Positions 7,030 through 14,554 of a DNA stretch of 18,829 nucleotides are shown piece after piece. The notes below the pieces were generated by a model. The model saw only the letters and a program-made list of their open reading frames with translations, was not told the origin of the DNA and did no database searches. Each line of letters opens with the position of its first letter. Position 1 is the first letter of the stretch. A program made the position numbers and the translations under genes. The stretch is from Candidatus Cloacimonadota bacterium (GTDB lineage: Bacteria; Cloacimonadota; Cloacimonadia; Cloacimonadales; TCS61), in assembly GCA_030638385.1 (NCBI GenBank), contig DAOWES010000242.1, positions 1 through 18,829 of the forward strand, read 5' to 3'.

Positions 7030-9435
7030 ATGGATGAAACAATGAAATTTTATGATATAGCATTACCTGTAAAACCAAATCAATTATTCTCATATAAAAC
7101 GGAAGAAAACATTGTAAAAGGTTGCCGAGTATTAGTTACTTTGGGTAATAGGAGTTTAACAGGAATCGTTTGGCAAGAAACGGCAGAGATTGATTCAACT
7201 GTTGGGTATAAAAAAATATTGGAAGTTGTGGATGAACATCCAAAAATAAATGAAGATTTGCTTGAATTGGCTGAATGGATTAGTAAGTATTACCAATGCA
7301 GTTTAGGGATGACACTTTCAGCAATGCTACCATCTGCTTTCAATGTGCAAATTCAACAGCAGATTCGGCTAATAGAGCAAAAAGTAATACCAGAATCAGA
7401 TGGAATCCCTGAAATAATTATTAATGATTTGAGTAAGCTTAGTTGGCATGATATCGGAGAATTAAAAAAACGATTATCGATTACTTCAATCCAATTTCAA
7501 CATTGGTTAGAAATATTAGAAGATCTCGAAATTATAGAAATTAAAAGAGTGTTTGATAATAAAATTAAGAAAAAAATAGCTAATTATTTAGTTCTTTCGG
7601 AAATAAAAGAACTTCCAAAACTAACAGCTAAACAGGCGGAAGCATATAATTATATAAAATCCATAGGCAAAGATTTTCTGTTAGCAAAAATTTCTAAGAC
7701 TTATAGCTATGCTATTGTGAAAGCACTACGCAATAAGGGGCTTTTACATCTGGAAGCAAGAGAAGTTCGAGCAGGAAACGAGACAAAAAAAATTAATCTT
7801 ACTAAAAAAAACATTAACCTCACTACTGAACAAAAAAATGCAATTGAAAAAATTTCAGCATCAATTTTAACAAATAAATTTAATCCACACCTTCTTTTTG
7901 GGGTAACTGGAAGTGGAAAGACAGAAGTTTATATTCAAGCTATCAAACAGGTTCGGGATTTAGGGAAATCGGCCTTAATGTTAGTTCCGGAAATTGCCTT
8001 AACCCCACAAATGGAAGAACGCTTTCTCAGTGCATTTGAAGAAGATATTGCCCTTTTGCACAGTCATCTAAATGATCGAGAACGATGGCAAGCTTGGAAA
8101 AAGATAAAATCCGGAGAGAGTAAAATTGTAATTGGTGCAAGAAGTGCGATTTTTGCTCCCTTACAAAATATTGGAATTATTATAGTTGATGAAGAACATG
8201 AAAATAGCTATAAGCAAGATTCTGCACCTCGCTATAATGGTCGGGATGTAGCTATCGTTAGGGCAAAAAATGCCGATGCTGTAATTATCTTAGGCTCAGC
8301 TACGCCTTCCTTAGAAAGCTGGAATAATGTGCTAAATCAGCGCTATCAATTAATGGAATTAAAAGAAAGACCTCTTGATTTTAAAATGCCTTCTGCAAAG
8401 ATAATAGATATGCGAAAGCACAATAATCAAAAGGAACTTCTTAGTAAAGAATTAGCAGAAAAAATTATGGAGAAGCTGGAAGCAAAAGAGCAAATTATTT
8501 TATTGCAAAATAGACGTGGCTACTCTTCGTTTGTTCAATGTATAAGTTGTGGTAAATTATTTGATTGTAAAAACTGCGATATTAGCATGAAATTTCATAG
8601 TGATTCACAAGAGCTGATGTGTCATTATTGTGGGGATAAAATCAATATGCCACGTAAATGCCCGGATTGTGGAAGCTATGTTTTTAATTTCGGTTCTCCA
8701 GGCACGCAACAGATTGAGAAGATCTTAGAACAAAGATTTCCAACAGCCAGGATTTTACGGATGGATTCCGATACTGCTTCCAAAAAAGATAGTTACGATT
8801 CTATGTTTGATAGAATGCGAAATGGGCACATTGATATTCTTTTGGGAACTCAAATGATTGCCAAAGGACTTGATTTCCCAAATGTTACTTTGGTTGGAAT
8901 CATATCAGCAGATATTGGTTTGAATTTCCCTGATTTTCGGGCTGCTGAAAAAACATTTCAATTAATAACTCAAGTTGCCGGCCGTTGTGGACGTGGCGAA
9001 AAGCCGGGTGAAGTGATAATTCAAACCTATAATCCGGAACATTATGCAGTGATAAATGGTATGAAACAAGATTTTAGAATGTTTGCTGAAACGGAACTTA
9101 ACCTTAGAGCGGCATTAAACTACCCTCCGGAACATAGAATCGGTAGGATTATCTTTTCCAATGAAAAGAATGAACGGTTTTTAATTGAACAATTAAATAA
9201 AAATAAGAATATTATCGCCCATTTGCGAAAAATACTTCCACCATCAAAACTGTATATTCTGGGGCCTGCACCGGCTCCAATGGGTAAACTTCAGAACAAA
9301 TATCGTTATCATATAATCCTGAAAGCTTCCTCGGCATCCATTTTATCTAAGGCACTTAACTTCCTGAAAGAAAATATGAAACTGAGTAGTTCTGTGATGC
9401 AACAGATTGATGTTGATCCATATAGTTTGCTATAA
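7030..9435 (+). CDS. priA: Primosomal protein N' (replication restart helicase PriA)
   Basis: 801 residues, full family length. PriA is the 3'-to-5' superfamily 2 helicase that recognises stalled forks and reloads the replicative helicase. Visible parts: N-terminal 3'-DNA-binding domain (about 1-100, FYDIALPVKPNQLFSYK), winged-helix region, Walker A GVTGSGKT (291-298), DEEH Walker B (387-390), GSATPSLESW, then eight Cys as four CxxC pairs (504/507, 513/516, 531/534, 544/547) that bind two zinc ions. Helicase motifs V and VI follow (GTQMIAKGLDFPNV, QVAGRCGRG). All catalytic and zinc residues are intact. The ATG at 7030 has only a weak ribosome binding site; ATG 7042 (MKFYDIALPVK) fits the family N-terminus equally well. 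It stands alone between a terminator and a 154-base gap. Confidence 0.97.
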   Translation: MDETMKFYDIALPVKPNQLFSYKTEENIVKGCRVLVTLGNRSLTGIVWQETAEIDSTVGYKKILEVVDEHPKINEDLLELAEWISKYYQCSLGMTLSAMLPSAFNVQIQQQIRLIEQKVIPESDGIPEIIINDLSKLSWHDIGELKKRLSITSIQFQHWLEILEDLEIIEIKRVFDNKIKKKIANYLVLSEIKELPKLTAKQAEAYNYIKSIGKDFLLAKISKTYSYAIVKALRNKGLLHLEAREVRAGNETKKINLTKKNINLTTEQKNAIEKISASILTNKFNPHLLFGVTGSGKTEVYIQAIKQVRDLGKSALMLVPEIALTPQMEERFLSAFEEDIALLHSHLNDRERWQAWKKIKSGESKIVIGARSAIFAPLQNIGIIIVDEEHENSYKQDSAPRYNGRDVAIVRAKNADAVIILGSATPSLESWNNVLNQRYQLMELKERPLDFKMPSAKIIDMRKHNNQKELLSKELAEKIMEKLEAKEQIILLQNRRGYSSFVQCISCGKLFDCKNCDISMKFHSDSQELMCHYCGDKINMPRKCPDCGSYVFNFGSPGTQQIEKILEQRFPTARILRMDSDTASKKDSYDSMFDRMRNGHIDILLGTQMIAKGLDFPNVTLVGIISADIGLNFPDFRAAEKTFQLITQVAGRCGRGEKPGEVIIQTYNPEHYAVINGMKQDFRMFAETELNLRAALNYPPEHRIGRIIFSNEKNERFLIEQLNKNKNIIAHLRKILPPSKLYILGPAPAPMGKLQNKYRYHIILKASSASILSKALNFLKENMKLSSSVMQQIDVDPYSLL

Positions 9436-9589
9436 ATAAGAAAAGCGAACATCCTGAATCAATTTAAGCAAAATAAGTTTTTGAACAAAGTCGTATTATG
9501 TTACCATCTTTTAGCTTGACGAATAAGCTGGTACTAAGAATTGATAACTATCATAATTTAAATAAAATGTAATAAATTTTGGAGGATAT

Positions 9590-10735
9590 ATGAATTATTT
9601 TTTATCAGAAGATCAACTTGAGATTCGTGAGATAGCACGAAAAATAGCTGAAGAAAAAATTAAACCTGTTAGAGCTAAATATGATGAAGAGAATGCTTTC
9701 CCATGGGAGATTGTAGAGATTTTCAAACAGACAGATCTTTTCGCAGTACTTATTCCGGAAGAATATGATGGAATTAGTGGAAAAGTAGAAGATTTGGTAA
9801 TTGTTACAGAAGAATTATGCCGAGTTTGTGGCGGTATCGGATTATCTTTCGGAGCGACAGGATTAGGCTTATATCCTATTCTTATTAGTGCTTCTGAAGA
9901 ACAAAAACAGAAATATCTCACACAGATCGCAAATGGTGAAAAACTCGCTGCTTTTGCGCTTACAGAAGCAAATGCAGGTTCTGATGCCGGAGCTTTGGAA
10001 ACAACTGCCGATAAAGATGGTGATCATTATGTCCTTAATGGAACAAAGCAGTGGATTACTAATGGCGGTGAAGCTGATATCTACACTGTGTTTGCCATGA
10101 CAAATAAAGCAAAAGGCGCACGTGGTTGTTCTTGCTTTATCGTAGAAAAGGGAACTCCCGGATTTAGCTTTGGCAAGAAAGAGGATAAGCTCGGAATTCG
10201 TGGTTCTGCAACTAGAGAACTAATTTTTGATAACTGCCGTATCCCCAAAGAAAATCTTATTGGTAAGGAAGGAAAAGGTTTCATGATTGCTATGAAAACT
10301 TTTGACAAGTCTCGCCCAATGGTTGCAGCTCAAGCAGTCGGAATAGCTCAAGGAGCATACGAAGAAGCTGCAAAATATTCCAAAGAAAGAACTCAATTTG
10401 GTAAGTCAATTTCTTCATTCCAAGCGATTCAGCATATGCTTGCCGACATGGCCATTCAGATTGAAGCTGCGAGAGCATTGGTTATGAGTACAGCAAAAAT
10501 GATCGATTCAGGTGAAAAAAAATATGCTAAAGAATCTGCAATGTGCAAAGTATTTGCTTCTGACGTGGCAATGAAAGTTACTGTAGATGCAGTTCAAGTA
10601 CTTGGTGGATATGGATATATGAAAGAATATCCGGTTGAGAAAATGATGCGTGATGCTAAGATTACTCAAATCTATGAAGGAACAAATCAGGTTCAAAGAA
10701 ATATCATTGCTTCGAATTTATTGAAAGAATTCTAA
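9590..10735 (+). CDS. Acyl-CoA dehydrogenase (short-chain/butyryl-CoA type)
   Basis: 381 residues, typical for the family, with GGAGG just upstream of the ATG. This FAD enzyme oxidises acyl-CoA to the 2,3-enoyl-CoA, passing electrons to an electron-transfer flavoprotein. Seen: helical N-terminal domain, the first signature ALTEANAGSDAGAL with the flavin-contacting segment WITNGG, the middle beta domain, and the C-terminal signature QVLGGYGYMKEYPVEKMMRDAKI. The catalytic base is probably Glu363 in QIYEGTNQVQ, the position used by short-chain and butyryl-CoA dehydrogenases. Substrate length cannot be read with certainty. No etfA/etfB, thiolase or crotonase lies in the window, so the partner genes must be elsewhere. 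Its own terminator follows. Confidence 0.93.
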   Translation: MNYFLSEDQLEIREIARKIAEEKIKPVRAKYDEENAFPWEIVEIFKQTDLFAVLIPEEYDGISGKVEDLVIVTEELCRVCGGIGLSFGATGLGLYPILISASEEQKQKYLTQIANGEKLAAFALTEANAGSDAGALETTADKDGDHYVLNGTKQWITNGGEADIYTVFAMTNKAKGARGCSCFIVEKGTPGFSFGKKEDKLGIRGSATRELIFDNCRIPKENLIGKEGKGFMIAMKTFDKSRPMVAAQAVGIAQGAYEEAAKYSKERTQFGKSISSFQAIQHMLADMAIQIEAARALVMSTAKMIDSGEKKYAKESAMCKVFASDVAMKVTVDAVQVLGGYGYMKEYPVEKMMRDAKITQIYEGTNQVQRNIIASNLLKEF

Positions 10736-10751
10736 ATAAAGTTAAATTATC

Positions 10752-10798
10752 TCAGAGAGCAAAAGAGCCTAATCGCAACTTTGCTCTCTGACTTTTTT
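10752..10798 (+). terminator. Intrinsic terminator after acyl-CoA dehydrogenase
   Basis: Perfect 12-bp inverted repeat (10752-10763 with 10780-10791, TCAGAGAGCAAA and its complement) with a 16-base loop, followed by C and six T. It starts 16 bases after the dehydrogenase stop and lies just before the queH ribosome binding site. Confidence 0.9.
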
Positions 10799-10816
10799 AA
10801 GAGGAAAAGATTAATA

Positions 10817-11380
10817 ATGAAATTACTAGTTCATATTTGTTGCGCTCCATGCTTTGTGGCTCCTTACAAGCATCTCAAAGAGAAAGGCGTTGATGTTCAC
10901 GGGTTTTGGTATAATCATAACATCCATCCCTATATTGAATATAATAAGCGTTTACTAGCGTTGAAAACATTTACCGAAAAGGAAAATATTCCATTAATAA
11001 TCAAAGATGAATATGAGCTTGAAAAATTTTTACGCGATTCTGCTTTCAGAGAGTCAACTCGATGTTTCTCATGTTATTATGAAAGACTTAAATATACGGC
11101 AATAATAGCCAAAAAAGGAAATTTTGAGGCATTTACTACAACTTTACTTTATAGTAAATATCAAAATCATAAAATGATCAAAGAGATTGGAGAATCTTTA
11201 GCAAAAGAATATGGTTTGAAATTTTATTATGAAGATTTCAGACAATATTGGAAAGAAGGTATTGAGATATCCAAATCAAAACAAATCTATCGACAACATT
11301 ACTGCGGGTGTATTTACAGCGAATATGAGCGCTATAAAAATGTAAAAAATATTGAAACAACAATTAAAGAAATGCAATAG
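10817..11380 (+). CDS. queH: Epoxyqueuosine reductase QueH
   Basis: 187 residues from ATG 10817, which has AAGAGGAAAAGA upstream and places the family-typical MKLLVHICCAPC at the N-terminus. A longer reading from TTG 10781 is rejected because it begins inside the terminator stem. QueH (DUF208 family) is the non-cobalamin enzyme that reduces epoxyqueuosine to queuosine in the tRNA anticodon. The residues expected for the [4Fe-4S] cluster are present: Cys8-Cys9 and Cys83-x-x-Cys86 (TRCFSC). The redox CGC pair is at Cys163 and Cys165. Stand-alone gene; no other queuosine genes nearby. Confidence 0.93.
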   Translation: MKLLVHICCAPCFVAPYKHLKEKGVDVHGFWYNHNIHPYIEYNKRLLALKTFTEKENIPLIIKDEYELEKFLRDSAFRESTRCFSCYYERLKYTAIIAKKGNFEAFTTTLLYSKYQNHKMIKEIGESLAKEYGLKFYYEDFRQYWKEGIEISKSKQIYRQHYCGCIYSEYERYKNVKNIETTIKEMQ

Positions 11381-11394
11381 AAACAATAAAAATT

Positions 11395-11422
11395 TTGACA
11401 ATTACAATTTCAAAATTAAATT
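11395..11422 (+). promoter_or_regulatory. Possible promoter of the HD-GYP gene, overlapping an inverted repeat
   Basis: TTGACA (11395-11400), 16 bases, then TAAATT (11417-11422, 4 of 6 matches to TATAAT). An 8-bp perfect inverted repeat (AATTTTGA 11391-11398 with 11410-11417) overlaps both elements and could be an operator. Seen in sequence only; promoter consensus for this phylum is not known to me. Confidence 0.3.
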
Positions 11423-11458
11423 GATTTTATTAAAAAAAATATATTCCCGGGGGGAGTT

Positions 11459-12811
11459 ATGAGTAGAAAACACAAAAATCTTTCAGAATTTAATGAAATG
11501 GGCTTATCCCCAATAAGCCTGAAATTCAAAGATCATGAAATGGAAGTAGAATATGCAGATGATTACTATAATAAATCCATAAACCAGGTGAGAATATCAT
11601 TTTGCTTAGCATTATTTCTTTATGCTTTCTTGGGTTTACTAGATGTTCAGTTGATGCCAAAATTTAAATATCTGCTTTGGGTTATCAGATTTTCCGGTAT
11701 GTTGCCCATCGGAATGTTGGTGCTGGTTACATCTTTCTCTGAGAAATTCCATGAAATTAGAAGTAAGGCTATTGGATTTTCAATGTTTATATTTGGGATA
11801 GGAATTTTAATGATGATCTACATAGCACCCAAACCGGTAGATTTCTCCTATTATGCATCAATGATAATTATTTTTATTTTCATCTATCTTCTCACAGGAT
11901 TTAGGTTTGTTAGTGCAATTGTCATCTCTTTATCGATATTAATTATTTATGAAATAATGGCTATTTTTCTAATAAAAACTCCTCACGATGTATTTATGAA
12001 AATCAATTTTTTCTTTATCATTACTAATGTTATAGGTATATTTGGAGCCTATTCTTTGGAATTTTTCTCTCGCAAAGATTTTTATCTTGTGAAATACATT
12101 GATCAGCAAAAGAATAAGTTAATTGAATTTAATGAGAAATTGGAAAATAAAGTTAAAGAGCAAACAAGCCAGCTACATGAAGAAATTGAGGTTCGCAAAC
12201 AAAAAGAGATCGCCCTTATCGATTCAAATATGAAATTAAAAAAACTATTCCAAGATACAATAACCGGACTTGGAGCGGCAATAGAACTTCGAGATCCATA
12301 TACTTCAGGTCATCAAGAAAGAGTTAGTAAGCTTTCTATAGCAATTGCAGAAAAAATTGGAATGGATAAGCATGATATTGAAGGTTTGCGTTTAGCTGCG
12401 AAAATTCATGATATTGGAAAGTTGCTTGTTCCGGCAATCTTATTGAATAAATCAACTGAATTAACAGAAGATGAAAAAACCATTATTCATGAGCATACAA
12501 AAGCAGGTTATGATTTACTGAAAGAGATTGATTTTCCTTGGCCGATTGCCGAGATCGTTTATCAACATCACGAATATGTTGATGGTTCCGGATATCCAAA
12601 TAATCTAAAAGAGGAAGAAATTCTCCTTTCTGCAAAGATAATGAGCGTGGCAGATGTGTTTGAAGCTGTTACTTGTGATCGATCTTATCGCCCTTCCTAT
12701 GGTGTTGATTATGCCTTATCTGTTTTAGAAAATGGTAAAGGAAGACTTTATAATAAGGAGATCGTGAATGTTTGTATTGAGCTTATTAGAGATGAAGATT
12801 TCAAATTTTAA
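11459..12811 (+). CDS. Membrane-bound HD-GYP domain cyclic-di-GMP phosphodiesterase
   Basis: 450 residues, with a GGGGGAG ribosome binding site. About six TM helices (45-63, 71-91, 104-123, 131-147, 149-171, 182-201) form a membrane sensor module of unrecognised type. A coiled-coil linker (about 212-262) then leads to an HD-GYP domain (about 265-450). Metal and catalytic residues are intact: His285 in YTSGHQERV, HD at 317-318 (KIHDIGK), HHE at 370-372, and the diagnostic D-G-S-G-Y-P with GYP at 378-380. HD-GYP proteins hydrolyse cyclic-di-GMP (or related cyclic dinucleotides) to linear or mononucleotide products. No receiver domain is present, so the input is probably a membrane or envelope signal. 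It sits as a single gene between queH and a terminator. The signal sensed is unknown. Confidence 0.92.
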   Translation: MSRKHKNLSEFNEMGLSPISLKFKDHEMEVEYADDYYNKSINQVRISFCLALFLYAFLGLLDVQLMPKFKYLLWVIRFSGMLPIGMLVLVTSFSEKFHEIRSKAIGFSMFIFGIGILMMIYIAPKPVDFSYYASMIIIFIFIYLLTGFRFVSAIVISLSILIIYEIMAIFLIKTPHDVFMKINFFFIITNVIGIFGAYSLEFFSRKDFYLVKYIDQQKNKLIEFNEKLENKVKEQTSQLHEEIEVRKQKEIALIDSNMKLKKLFQDTITGLGAAIELRDPYTSGHQERVSKLSIAIAEKIGMDKHDIEGLRLAAKIHDIGKLLVPAILLNKSTELTEDEKTIIHEHTKAGYDLLKEIDFPWPIAEIVYQHHEYVDGSGYPNNLKEEEILLSAKIMSVADVFEAVTCDRSYRPSYGVDYALSVLENGKGRLYNKEIVNVCIELIRDEDFKF

Positions 12812-12871
12812 GTAAGTATAATGAAAATTATCAAAACCTGAATAAAATATTTAAGATAAAATTTATCGCTG

Positions 12872-12899
12872 ACAGCTCCATCTTTTTGGAGCTGTTTTT
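12872..12899 (+). terminator. Intrinsic terminator after HD-GYP gene
   Basis: 9-bp perfect stem ACAGCTCCA/TGGAGCTGT (12872-12880 with 12887-12895), six-base loop and a run of T to 12899. It lies 60 bases after the HD-GYP stop. Confidence 0.9.
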
Positions 12900-13041
12900 A
12901 TTCGACTCTAAAACTAAGCCGCATTTTTGTTTTTGTTGTAATTATAACTATCCAAGTTCCAAATGCTTGACTCATATTAACAGCAAAAGAAACTTGTATC
13001 TCGAATAAACTTGGTTACTTGACGTTAATTCGGAGGAAAAG

Positions 13042-13860
13042 ATGAACAATGTAAGGACGTTTAAAAAGCTGAAAAAGAAAGCAGAAAAGATCGTAATGAT
13101 AACAGCTTATGATTATCCTTCAGGGAAATATGTAGAAGAGGCAGGTGCAGATATCATTCTTGTGGGAGATAGTTTGGGAATGGTTGTGTTAGGATATCCC
13201 GATACTCTCAAAGTTACTTTAGAGGATATCATTCATCATTGCCAAGCTTGTAGACGTGGTGCTGATGATACTTTCATTGTGGCAGACATGCCTTTCATGA
13301 GCTATCATTTAAGTATTGAACAGACCAAGCTAAATGCTAGTCGCCTTATTTTGGAAGGTAACGCAAATGCCGTTAAATTGGAAGGTGGGAGTTTAAATAG
13401 ATTAGCTGCAATTGAAGCAATTGTGGATTGTGAAATCCCTGTAGTAGCACATTTGGGACTAACTCCGCAATCGGTTTATGCTTTTGGTGGCTATCGTGTT
13501 CAAGGCAAAAAAGCTGCCGAATTTGAAAAAATTTTGGCACAGGCAAAAGCAATTGAAGCGGCCGGAGCTTTTATGCTGGTTTTGGAAGGAATACCGGAAG
13601 AACTTGGAAAGACAATATCAGAAACGCTTTCAATTCCTACTGTAGGGATAGGAGCAGGAAGATATTGTGATGGTCAGGTGCTTGTTTATCACGACTTGTT
13701 GGGAATGGCGGATTTCAAACCAAAATTTGTAAAAACATATGAAAATTTAGCAGATAAAACAATTAATGCATTAGCAGAATTTACTCGCGAAGTTAAATCA
13801 CTTTCTTTTCCAAGTGAAGAATATATATATAATGCTATAAAAAAAAATGAGGATAACTAA
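13042..13860 (+). CDS. panB: 3-methyl-2-oxobutanoate hydroxymethyltransferase (ketopantoate hydroxymethyltransferase)
   Basis: 272 residues, full length, with CGGAGG at ideal spacing. PanB transfers a hydroxymethyl group from 5,10-methylene-tetrahydrofolate to 3-methyl-2-oxobutanoate, the first committed step of pantothenate and coenzyme A synthesis. Typical blocks: MITAYDYPSG, ILVGDSLGMVVLGYPDTL with metal ligand Asp43, ADMPFMSY with Asp82, AVKLEGG with Glu114, VAHLGLTPQS with His137, and LVLEGIP with the likely catalytic Glu182. GIGAGRYCDGQVLVYHDLLGM near the C-terminus is also diagnostic. No panC or panD is adjacent; instead the stop overlaps the start of an unknown gene (TAATG). Confidence 0.97.
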   Translation: MNNVRTFKKLKKKAEKIVMITAYDYPSGKYVEEAGADIILVGDSLGMVVLGYPDTLKVTLEDIIHHCQACRRGADDTFIVADMPFMSYHLSIEQTKLNASRLILEGNANAVKLEGGSLNRLAAIEAIVDCEIPVVAHLGLTPQSVYAFGGYRVQGKKAAEFEKILAQAKAIEAAGAFMLVLEGIPEELGKTISETLSIPTVGIGAGRYCDGQVLVYHDLLGMADFKPKFVKTYENLADKTINALAEFTREVKSLSFPSEEYIYNAIKKNEDN

Positions 13861-14468
13861 TGAATATTGACGATTTTAAAAATATTGAAATGACTCCTGA
13901 TGAAAAACTTGAAGCCGTATTTGGCCTTAAGAAAAATATGGAAGAAAATTTTGTGACGCTTGGGCACTTGCTTTCTGAGATAAAAAGAAATAACTTGTTC
14001 AAGTTCAAAGGCTATAAAACCTTTAAGGAATTTGTTGAAAATGAATACAATTTCAGTGGAAGTTTTGCTAATAAGTTGGTAAGTAATTATAATGTATTTA
14101 TCTACGAATTTGGTGTAGATGAAAAAACAGCTAAGGAAATTGGGCTGGATAAACTAAATATGATTAAGCCGATGTTGAAAGAAGCAAGCCAAGAAGAAGC
14201 AATTGATTGGATTCGTAAAGCTGAAGAAGTGCCAACAGCTGAGTTGCGAGAAGAGATAAAAGAGATTCGAGATCTTAAGAAAGAGCAAGAAAGAACTATG
14301 AAAGATGTGTTTGTTGAACAATATTTTGAGCGAATGGTTACTGCCTTTAATTGCAGTAAAAAAGAGCTTGAATATAAGCTTGCTCTCTTTTTTCAAGATT
14401 CGAATTTAGATGAGATCAAGGACGCTGTACGCGAAAAACAAAAAAGATACGAAGATGTAAATAATTGA
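13860..14468 (+). CDS. Hypothetical helical protein translationally coupled to panB
   Basis: 202 residues, starting in the TAATG overlap with the panB stop; the GAGG just before it can serve as ribosome binding site. No signal peptide or TM segment, and predicted almost entirely helical. The N-terminal part (about 25-80, LGHLLSEIKRNNLFKFKGYKTFKEFVENEY followed in sequence by NFSGSFANKLV) resembles helix-turn-helix-like modules seen in some phage and plasmid DNA-binding proteins. In those, a GY-x-TF-x-EF motif precedes a recognition-like helix. Residues 118-155 are highly charged (Glu/Lys/Arg) and probably coiled coil. I cannot name the family. Co-translation with panB may be accidental packing; nothing in it suggests pantothenate metabolism. 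Confidence 0.65.
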   Translation: MNIDDFKNIEMTPDEKLEAVFGLKKNMEENFVTLGHLLSEIKRNNLFKFKGYKTFKEFVENEYNFSGSFANKLVSNYNVFIYEFGVDEKTAKEIGLDKLNMIKPMLKEASQEEAIDWIRKAEEVPTAELREEIKEIRDLKKEQERTMKDVFVEQYFERMVTAFNCSKKELEYKLALFFQDSNLDEIKDAVREKQKRYEDVNN

Positions 14469-14554
14469 ACAATGAAATAATTTATATTGGAGGTTATCTA
14501 TAAAGTAAAGTGCGATAATCGACATATTTACAAACAATAACCAAGGAGTTGATT

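Noticed and set aside
10781..10816. TTG start giving a 12-residue longer QueH
   Set aside because: The codon lies within the terminator stem of the preceding gene. ATG 10817 has a proper ribosome binding site and the family N-terminus.
14489..14493. Strong GGAGG with no ORF after it, before the PorX-like gene
   Set aside because: No ATG, GTG or TTG with a usable frame follows; stops occur within a few codons. Probably chance or a decayed start.
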